Shown: positions 15,142 through 21,182 of the stretch, in pieces
Layout of the letters: each line of letters begins with the position of its first letter
How positions within the stretch are numbered: the stretch's first letter is position 1
DNA from: an uncultured Clostridia bacterium
Lineage (GTDB): Bacteria; Bacillota; Clostridia; Oscillospirales; Ruminococcaceae
DNA length: 32,935 nucleotides
NCBI GenBank assembly: GCA_948465665.1
Contig: CAOJXI010000004.1
Location: 1-32,935, forward strand
Direction of reading: 5' to 3'
Position numbers and translations under genes: made by a program
Notes under the pieces: generated by a model
Databases searched by the model: none
The model's input: only the letters and a program-made list of their open reading frames with translations
What the model was told of the DNA's origin: nothing

Positions 15142-15804
15142 TTACACTGACGCGGAACCAGCCGAGGAACTGATTATAGCTAACATAATTTCAATATGGT
15201 CTACCATGTCCTTAACCAATTTTCCATTTGGGGAATTGGCCATTTTTTTAATTTTCTCCTTTATTTCTTTCTGCTCAAACTGGGAAAAATACTGCTTCAG
15301 GCATCTGCCTTTTTCCAGCAGGACAGCAAGGGCCGCGGTTTCTTCTGTGATTTCCCCTTCCTCAAGAAGCTCTGCCCTCATTTTTTCCACTACGGAGCGG
15401 GTTGCGTCTGTAGCAGGGACATAACACCTTTTATTTCCAGTCAGCCCGGCTTCCTTTTCTTCGGCTAACCCCAGGCTGGCCAGGGAGGCGCCTACGGATT
15501 CCATCAGTTCATGAAGGCGCTTGTCTGTAAGGGAAAAATGATAAGCCTCAACAATTTTATTGATTTTTACCGGCTTTTTCTGATCAATAAAGTCATAAAG
15601 CGGCTTTAAATACTGCCGGTCTGCTGGCAGTGTGCTGATTATATCTGTTTTATTTGCATCGGCTGATATACATCCCTCAAGCTGTAATTCCATTATGCCG
15701 GCAGCTACAAGGCATACTGCTTTCTCTATACTGAAACTGGGGATTTTTCCTTTGGCGTTTACCGAACAGACCATGTACTCCTGAATAATGGACATATCTT
15801 TCAT
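15142..15804 (-). CDS. GPP34/GOLPH3-like protein
   Basis: The 220-residue, mostly helical protein fits the bacterial GPP34 layout: an N-terminal SVNAKGKIPSF, an AAGIMELQLEGCISAD segment, LYDFIDQKKPVKINKIVEAY, a helix pair, TGNKRCYVPATD, and a C-terminal SAGSASV tail. Eukaryotic GPP34 proteins bind phosphatidylinositol-4-phosphate at the Golgi; bacterial members are known mainly from actinomycetes and their role is unclear. The assignment rests on pattern only. ATG 15804 follows AAGGAGGATTATC. It is the first gene of an operon with the MerR-like gene, behind a strong promoter with heptad repeats at the start site. Confidence 0.55.
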   Translation of the reverse strand: MKDMSIIQEYMVCSVNAKGKIPSFSIEKAVCLVAAGIMELQLEGCISADANKTDIISTLPADRQYLKPLYDFIDQKKPVKINKIVEAYHFSLTDKRLHELMESVGASLASLGLAEEKEAGLTGNKRCYVPATDATRSVVEKMRAELLEEGEITEETAALAVLLEKGRCLKQYFSQFEQKEIKEKIKKMANSPNGKLVKDMVDHIEIMLAIISSSAGSASV

Positions 15805-15845
15805 GATAATCCTCCTAAGTATTTTTCTGGCAGGGTATTACTTGC

Positions 15846-15907
15846 TACTTACTACTTACTACTTACTACTTACGATTTAATTATATCATGATACGAGTGA
15901 TTGTCAA
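15846..15907 (-). promoter_or_regulatory. Strong promoter followed by heptad direct repeats at the start site
   Basis: On the minus strand TTGACA (15907-15902), 16 bases and TATAAT (15885-15880) form a near-consensus promoter. From 15873 down to 15846 follow four exact tandem copies of GTAAGTA, with a fifth imperfect copy (GCAAGTA) next to them. The first copy covers the expected transcription start. Direct repeats in that position suggest an iteron-like operator, possibly for the MerR-like product. Copy number could change by slippage. Confidence 0.75.
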
Positions 15908-15960
15908 TAGGATAATCCAGTTTTAGCAAATTGCATAGAATAAGATGGTTAAATTTTGTT

Positions 15961-15989
15961 TTGGAACGCCTTGTTAAATATAGTATAAT
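15961..15989 (+). promoter_or_regulatory. Promoter at the head of repeat copy B
   Basis: TTGGAA (15961-15966), a 17-base spacer and TATAAT (15984-15989) form a sigma-A-type promoter ending exactly where the conserved repeat starts (ATAACGTGAG). Transcription would start inside the repeat. Copies A and D have no comparable -35 box. Confidence 0.6.
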
Positions 15990-16339
15990 ATAACGTGAGT
16001 TCGATGGAAAACCGCTCCCAATTCTATGGTTTTCGGCATTAGGGACGCCATCTCAGCAGCCGTTGGCTGTCCGCTGGCTGCAAGAGAAAACTTTTAAGAA
16101 GGAATCCCGCCATATATGCCCCCGCGGAAGCAGAGCTAAGCTTGCCGCCTGCTGCTCCCACGAAAGACAATGGCGGGATTCCCATAAGATTTTAGGTATG
16201 TAAGGTTTTTAGCAAGCTGGGGTATTTCGCGCCTGGCGGGTTCAGTTCAGCAGAGCTGAACTGGCGACCAGGGGGCTTTTTAGGAAAGCCCCCTGGTCCC
16301 GAAACCTTTTTAATCCACCCTAGCTTGTACTCATCTTAG
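15990..16339 (+). repeat. Dispersed structured repeat, copy B (full length)
   Basis: This 350-base non-coding element shares its 5' end with copies A and D and its 3' end with copy C (GGGGTATTTCG, the CAGGGGGC hairpin, and CTTGTACTCATCTTAG). Stems seen: 16007-16013/16028-16034; 16057-16061/16065-16069; 16101-16113/16170-16182 (13 bp, perfect); 16244-16251/16255-16262; 16268-16279/16285-16296 (12 bp, loop TTAGG). A near-consensus promoter sits directly upstream. It may be a structured RNA or a palindromic mobile element. It fills most of the gene-free stretch from 15805 to 16402. Confidence 0.8.
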
Positions 16340-16402
16340 CTTTCTCCCGCAAATTAGCTTTGTTGAATTCATGTTAATATAGCTGTCAAAGGAGGATGTA
16401 TT

Positions 16403-16717
16403 ATGAAACGGAAAATTGAGAGCCGCCAAGGCTTTTTCGGGGCAACCAAGCATTATGACGGGCAGGGGCGAAAAATTGGCGAAAGCCGTCCCGGTTTCTT
16501 CGGAACTGTCAACCACTATGACAAGAATGGTCGGAAAGTTGGGGAAACACGTCCTGGATTTTTCGGAGACAATCATTACGACCGGAATGGACGCAGGATT
16601 GGCTCTACCAAGCAGGGCTTTTTTGATACTGAAAACCATTATGATTCAAGAGGGCGCAAAAAAGGATATACCCGCAGCGGTTTATTTGGAACCAAAAAGA
16701 CCTGGCTGGATGACTAA
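16403..16717 (+). CDS. Small tandem-repeat protein (GFFG..NHYD..GR)
   Basis: The 104-residue, strongly basic product is made of four units of about 20-22 residues plus a partial fifth. The unit pattern is [ES]-[RT]-x-[GP]-GFFG-x(2-3)-NHYD-x(2)-GR-[KR]-[IV]-G, as in ESRPGFFGTVNHYDKNGRK. The units resemble short beta repeats of the YD/RHS or toxin-carrier type but are too few to name. There is no signal peptide. The ATG follows AAAGGAGG. It sits between repeat copy B and the ABC operon on the opposite strand. Unit count may vary between strains. Confidence 0.8.
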   Translation: MKRKIESRQGFFGATKHYDGQGRKIGESRPGFFGTVNHYDKNGRKVGETRPGFFGDNHYDRNGRRIGSTKQGFFDTENHYDSRGRKKGYTRSGLFGTKKTWLDD

Positions 16718-16738
16718 AAAAGAAGATTATGAAATATA

Positions 16739-17572
16739 TCAGCCCCCGGCGCTGTTGTATTTTTTCAAGCCCAGCCGCCAAAATACCCAAAAGGCGAAGT
16801 TGGCGGCAATCCCGACCAGCATAGAAATGAAAGGGTATAGAACAGCCTTCGGGGAGGTATCCTTTCCAAGCAGGTACAGGCATGGATAATAGGCTACAAA
16901 GGCATAAGGGATGATATAAATGAGAAGCTGGATAAACTTAGGGTAAATCGTGACAGGATAATGCAGGGTTCCCCGCAGGCCGCCGCGGATAAACCCGGTA
17001 ACGGAGCGGGATTTCCCCCACCAAAAGGATAAAGGGGTAGCAATCAGGGAGATGCCGCTCATTACAACGCTCCCTGCAAGTATGCTGAAAAAGAACAGCG
17101 CCCAGTGGGTAAGATCCCAAGGGATGCCGGACATCCCTTTCACCATAAGCATACATCCCAGCCCTAAAATCAGGTGTGAAATATAACCAACCTGAATATC
17201 CCTGACGAACATCTGGACAAGGGGCGAAACGGGCCTTACAAGGTAAAGGTCAAGCCCGCCGCGGAGAACCAGGTCGTCAATCTTCCAGAATTCCCGCGTA
17301 TGGATATTTCCCAAGGCATAGCAGATAAGCCCCATGGAATACAAAAAGCAGACATCTAAGGCGGTAAACCCGGCAATCCCAGGAAAGTTCATAATCATGG
17401 AATAGAGTACAACATAATCTCCTAAGTAGCCTACAATCAGGCCAATGCCGTGGACAAGCGCAGACCATCCCTTATGGCTGATGTACCCTCTCCAACACAT
17501 GGAAAGGGTCATACCGCAGAGCTGGAAAAACCAGGCGATCCGGTGGCAAAACATTTTACATTTACGCAGCAT
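16739..17572 (-). CDS. ABC-2 type permease (DUF990-like), distal
   Basis: A 277-residue membrane protein with about six hydrophobic helices, opening MLRKCKMFCHRIAWFFQLC and containing DDLVLRGGLDLYLVRPVSPL near residue 110, the soluble loop found in paired ABC-2 permeases of the DUF990 type. It is the last gene of a three-gene operon, sitting 15 bases after the sister permease, with AAGGAGGG before its ATG. With its partner it should form the transmembrane pore of an exporter of unknown substrate, possibly a drug or lipid. Confidence 0.88.
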   Translation of the reverse strand: MLRKCKMFCHRIAWFFQLCGMTLSMCWRGYISHKGWSALVHGIGLIVGYLGDYVVLYSMIMNFPGIAGFTALDVCFLYSMGLICYALGNIHTREFWKIDDLVLRGGLDLYLVRPVSPLVQMFVRDIQVGYISHLILGLGCMLMVKGMSGIPWDLTHWALFFFSILAGSVVMSGISLIATPLSFWWGKSRSVTGFIRGGLRGTLHYPVTIYPKFIQLLIYIIPYAFVAYYPCLYLLGKDTSPKAVLYPFISMLVGIAANFAFWVFWRLGLKKYNSAGG

Positions 17573-17587
17573 GAAAATCCCTCCTTC

Positions 17588-18391
17588 CTAGCCGCCCAGA
17601 ACGACAATCCGCCTTTTCCCCCGCTGCCAGAGCCATTCTTGGAGCAGAAACAGCCCTATAATCCAAAATACCTGAGTTCCAAAGGCGCTGAAAATTTCGG
17701 CAGGGCTGGTTCCTCCCAAATAGATCTGCATGGGTATATAGGCGGCAGCCTGAAAAGGAAGGGCGCGGCAGACAGCCTGAAGCCAGGATGGGAACAGCCA
17801 CAGGGGGACAGCGGTTCCAGACAAAGCCGTAAAAAAGGAAACAAACCATCTCAGCGTGTTGACCTCAACAAACCAGAAAGCAAAAGTAGCCATGACAAGC
17901 TCAAAGGTAAGGTTAATCAGGTATCCAAGACAGAGGGACAGCAGGAAAGCCGTGAATACACCAGGGGAAGCAGGGAGCTGTATCCCTCCTACAACCACAA
18001 CAGAGGCAAAGAAAATCAGGACAGATGGGATAAAGTAATAAAGTTTTTCTCCCCAGGAGCGGGCAATAAGGATGCCGCGGGGAGCGGCTGGCCGGAGCAT
18101 ATCCGTGGCAATTTCCCCGCTGGACATACGCTGCTCCAGCGTCCCGGCAATGCCGTTGGCAGAAGTAAAGTTCCCTACAATCTCCATAACCAGATAATAG
18201 GTAATCATTGTTTCATAGCTCCGCCCCATGACAGGGGAAAAGTCCACGCTGTGGTACAGGGCGTACCAGGCGCATAATTGCAGTACAAGCCGGAAGACAG
18301 AAAATATAATGAAGGATATGTAATCTTTCCAATAGGTCAGGGATTCTTTCAGGGAAAAGTACGCCATCAGGAAATAGGCATACAGCTTCAT
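17588..18391 (-). CDS. ABC-2 type permease (DUF990-like), proximal
   Basis: This 267-residue polytopic membrane protein (five to six helices) shares the general plan of the distal permease: N-terminal MKLYAYFLMAYFSLKES, the inward loop RMSSGEIATDMLRPAAP near residue 90, and a C-terminal helix with WIIGLFLLQEWLWQRG. The start overlaps the ATPase stop as ATGA, so synthesis is coupled. The two permeases probably form a heterodimer. Confidence 0.88.
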   Translation of the reverse strand: MKLYAYFLMAYFSLKESLTYWKDYISFIIFSVFRLVLQLCAWYALYHSVDFSPVMGRSYETMITYYLVMEIVGNFTSANGIAGTLEQRMSSGEIATDMLRPAAPRGILIARSWGEKLYYFIPSVLIFFASVVVVGGIQLPASPGVFTAFLLSLCLGYLINLTFELVMATFAFWFVEVNTLRWFVSFFTALSGTAVPLWLFPSWLQAVCRALPFQAAAYIPMQIYLGGTSPAEIFSAFGTQVFWIIGLFLLQEWLWQRGKRRIVVLGG

Positions 18392-19338
18392 TTTGCCTCC
18401 CCTCCCTCATATAGATCTCGGACAACATCCTCAATAGGGGGCTCGGTGATGGAAATATCCCGCACATGGTTCTGGGAGATAACTTTCGCTAAAAGTTCCC
18501 CCTCCCCCATATGGCGGCTGAAATTGAATGAAACCCGGTTCCCTTCCCGTTTTACGTTGCGCAGGCTGTCCGGGAGGGATGGCTCCCCGTCAATGTCGAT
18601 AGTTACGGAAGAATCTGCCGGGCACCGGCGGCGCAGTTCTGCCATGGTGCCGTCATAAAGCAGGTTCCCATGGTTAATTACCATAACCCGTGAACAAAGG
18701 CGTTCAACATCTTCCAAGTCATGGGTAGTCAGCAGGATGGTTACGCCGTCGCGGCGGTTGATTTCCCCCAGCAGTTCCCGGATACGCTCCTTAACCAGAA
18801 CGTCCATGCCAACAGTGGGCTCGTCCAAATACAGATAAGACGGATTATGAAGCAGTGCAGCCGCCAATTCCCCGCGCATCCTTTGGCCAAGGGATAGCTG
18901 GCGGACTGGCTGCTGCCAAAATTCGTCCAGTTCCAATATTTCCCGAAGGGTGGACAGCCGGGCCTTATACTGCTGGTCGGGGATTTCATAGAGGTGCTTT
19001 AAAAGGCGGTAAGTATCATCCAGGCGGAGATGCCACCAGAGCTGGGAGCGCTGGCCGAATAAAACGCCCATATTCCGGCAGTTCTGCTTGCGCTGGTGAA
19101 AAGGATCCAGCCCGTCAATGCGGACAGTGCCGCCGTCAGGCAAAAGGATGCCGGTAAGCATTTTAATCGTGGTGGATTTGCCTGCCCCGTTTGGGCCGAT
19201 ATAACCTACCAGTTCGCCGGGGTGGATTGTAAAGTTAATGTCGGATACTGCGCGCTTTTTCTGTTTCCCGCGGCTGAAAATGCCTTCTTTAGCGCCTTTG
19301 ACAAGGTAGTCTTTTCTAAGGTTTTCAACTTCAATCAT
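18388..19338 (-). CDS. ABC transporter ATPase
   Basis: The 316-residue protein has all ABC motifs in order: Walker A GPNGAGKST, Q-loop GQRSQLWW, signature LSLGQRM, Walker B YLYLDEPT and switch TTHD. A C-terminal extension of about 80 residues (ADSSVTIDIDGEP) is typical of ATPases paired with DUF990-type permeases. Residues 15-35 carry an extra basic stretch (FSRGKQKKRAV), also common in this group. It is the first gene of the operon, with GGAGGG upstream. The unit is an exporter. Confidence 0.93.
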   Translation of the reverse strand: MIEVENLRKDYLVKGAKEGIFSRGKQKKRAVSDINFTIHPGELVGYIGPNGAGKSTTIKMLTGILLPDGGTVRIDGLDPFHQRKQNCRNMGVLFGQRSQLWWHLRLDDTYRLLKHLYEIPDQQYKARLSTLREILELDEFWQQPVRQLSLGQRMRGELAAALLHNPSYLYLDEPTVGMDVLVKERIRELLGEINRRDGVTILLTTHDLEDVERLCSRVMVINHGNLLYDGTMAELRRRCPADSSVTIDIDGEPSLPDSLRNVKREGNRVSFNFSRHMGEGELLAKVISQNHVRDISITEPPIEDVVRDLYEGGEAK

Positions 19339-19379
19339 AGTTACCCTCCAGAATTATTTTTGGTTATAAAGCAGAGTCC

Positions 19380-19412
19380 AAAAGGCAGCCGCCCATCTTG
19401 GGAGGCTGCCTT
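19380..19412 (-). terminator. Terminator after the Rpn-family gene
   Basis: On the minus strand GGCAGCC pairs with GGCTGCC (19410-19404 with 19390-19384) and is followed by TTTTGG. It lies between the Rpn-family gene and the ABC operon, both on the minus strand. The T run is short, so termination may be partial. Confidence 0.55.
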
Positions 19413-19428
19413 TTTTCAATTATTTTTA

Positions 19429-20331
19429 TCAAACTTCAATACCAAATTCCTTTGCAAGGGAAAAAAGTTTTGTTCCATCAAGCAGGGCATCCTGTAATTC
19501 ATTAGTTCGCCCAAGAGGTTTCATCTTTTCAAAAAGCTTTTTATAGAGTTGTAATACTTCTTGTTGGCCCTCCTGTTTACCCTTTTGGATACCTTTCTGG
19601 ATACCCTTCTGGATACCTTTTTGGATACCCTTCTCTATTCCTACCTGCTCCCGTTCCCACAAAGCCATTTCCATTACTTCTTCCTGACTGAACAGTAATT
19701 CCATAATATCTACAACCTCCATCCTTCTGGATGCCAAGAAGGGGACTAATATCCCCTTTTCCTGGCAGATCCGTATGGTTTCCCGGATTGCTTCGTTGGT
19801 TGGGCCATGTAAAGCCCGCTGTTTATCGGCAATTTTACAGAAATCTACATACTGCCCCACAATGCTGTTATCCCCGCCCCGAAGGACTTTTACCTGGACT
19901 TCCGCACTCCCTTCCCCGCATAAATCCGAAAGCCGCAAAACATCAGGGACATCCTCTTTGGAACCGGTATATACCACATACAGCTCTGCTTTTGGAATAT
20001 CGGCAGGTTTGCTGCTGTATAATGATATCTTATTCTTTAAGACATATTCCCGATAGGATTCCGCCAGATATATCAGCATCCGCAGGGGCAGATTAACGGA
20101 AAATGTGCTTTGGGCTTCTACAAGTAAAATCAGCTTATCCCTTACTTGAATTCCAAGATCGTTATAAAACCCGTTTGAGAGTACATTTTTTGAAGTAATC
20201 AGTTTACATTCCGCTTCTGTTACATCTGTATCCTCTGGATGCAGATATTGGTACAATTCCAGAAGGTACTTCGGTTCACTGAACAAAAACGTAAATACAC
20301 TGTCTTTAATGGCGCGTTTCATCTCCGGCAT
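19429..20331 (-). CDS. Rpn-family PD-(D/E)xK nuclease
   Basis: The N terminus KRAIKDSVFTFLFSEPKYLLELY and the core NDLGIQVRDKLILLVEAQST (Asp58, Glu72, Gln74) match recombination-promoting nuclease/PDDEXK_2 proteins, which cut DNA non-specifically and are often spread among mobile regions. The C-terminal region is coiled and holds the repeat GIQKGIQKGIQKGIQKGKQ (near residue 234), encoded by a 12-bp direct DNA repeat at about 19584-19633. This is a common slippage site in the family. It starts 30 bases after the activase stop on the same strand and may be co-transcribed; the ribosome site is AAAGGGTGAG. Confidence 0.9.
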   Translation of the reverse strand: MPEMKRAIKDSVFTFLFSEPKYLLELYQYLHPEDTDVTEAECKLITSKNVLSNGFYNDLGIQVRDKLILLVEAQSTFSVNLPLRMLIYLAESYREYVLKNKISLYSSKPADIPKAELYVVYTGSKEDVPDVLRLSDLCGEGSAEVQVKVLRGGDNSIVGQYVDFCKIADKQRALHGPTNEAIRETIRICQEKGILVPFLASRRMEVVDIMELLFSQEEVMEMALWEREQVGIEKGIQKGIQKGIQKGIQKGKQEGQQEVLQLYKKLFEKMKPLGRTNELQDALLDGTKLFSLAKEFGIEV

Positions 20332-20361
20332 ATGCTCACCCTTTAATCCTATATGTGTATA

Positions 20362-21156
20362 TTACCCGCCAATCCTTACCCGCAGGCCGGTTACAGAAGC
20401 TGTATCCATCAGCTTTTTCATATGCTCATTGGATGGGGGCTGGACGCTGGACAGGCTGTAATCCCTGCCCAGCCCGGCATACTTATCCATCCCCAAACGA
20501 TGGTATGGAAGCAGATGCAGCTGTTCTACACCTGGAAGGGATGCAGCAAACCGCGCAATTTCCAATATTTCGCTTTCGGTGGCATTAAATCCCGGTATCA
20601 CCGGAACACGGATCACCAGGTTCTGTCCCGAAGCGGCGATCTTTCTGGCGTTTTCCAAAATCAGCTCATTGGAAACGCCAGTAAAAAACTTGTGCTTTTC
20701 CCGGTCAATGTGCTTGATATCCATAAGGTAAATATCCAGATGGGGCAGAATCTTTTCCTCAATCACGCGGAAGGGGGCAAAACCGGTAGACTCCATTGCA
20801 GTGTTGATTCCCATAGCGTGGGCGGCCTGAAGCAGTGCTGACGCAAAATCCGCCTGCATCAGCGATTCCCCGCCTGATAAGGTAAGCCCCCCGCCGGAAC
20901 GCCGGTAATAGAACCGATCCTGCATAACTTCATCCATTACTTCCCCAACAGGGACATCCCTGCCAATAATTTTCGGCTTGCCTGCGGTAAACATGGTCTG
21001 GATTTCCCGTTCCTGGGATTCCGGGTTGCAGCACCATTTACACCGCAGGGGGCAGCCCTTTAAAAAAACAATGGTTCGGATTCCCGGCCCGTCATGGATG
21101 GAATATTTTTGGATATCAAATATCCTGCCTTTGACTTGAAGATATTCTTTCTCCAT
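20362..21156 (-). CDS. Glycyl-radical enzyme activase (radical SAM, PflA-like)
   Basis: This radical-SAM enzyme puts the radical on the partner glycyl-radical enzyme. The CX3CX2C cluster is CPLRCKWC (Cys35, 39, 42), followed by GGGLTLSGGESL (about residues 87-98) and an ESTGFAPF segment. The 264-residue length and the lack of a CX2CX2CX3C ferredoxin insert after the cluster put it with the short PflA type, although dehydratase activases usually carry that insert. It starts 26 bases after the dehydratase gene and is clearly its partner. Confidence 0.9.
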   Translation of the reverse strand: MEKEYLQVKGRIFDIQKYSIHDGPGIRTIVFLKGCPLRCKWCCNPESQEREIQTMFTAGKPKIIGRDVPVGEVMDEVMQDRFYYRRSGGGLTLSGGESLMQADFASALLQAAHAMGINTAMESTGFAPFRVIEEKILPHLDIYLMDIKHIDREKHKFFTGVSNELILENARKIAASGQNLVIRVPVIPGFNATESEILEIARFAASLPGVEQLHLLPYHRLGMDKYAGLGRDYSLSSVQPPSNEHMKKLMDTASVTGLRVRIGG

Positions 21157-21182
21157 ACTTTGTTTCCTGTTCCCTTCTTTGT

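Noticed and set aside
15846-15873. Tandem heptads as a CRISPR-like array
   Set aside because: Units are 7 bp with no spacers.
17450-18277. Long plus-strand open frame opposite the ABC permeases
   Set aside because: It is a shadow of two convincing permease genes and has low-complexity, non-protein-like composition.
19584-19633. 12-bp direct repeats as regulatory iterons
   Set aside because: They are inside the Rpn-family coding frame and encode GIQK repeats typical of that family.
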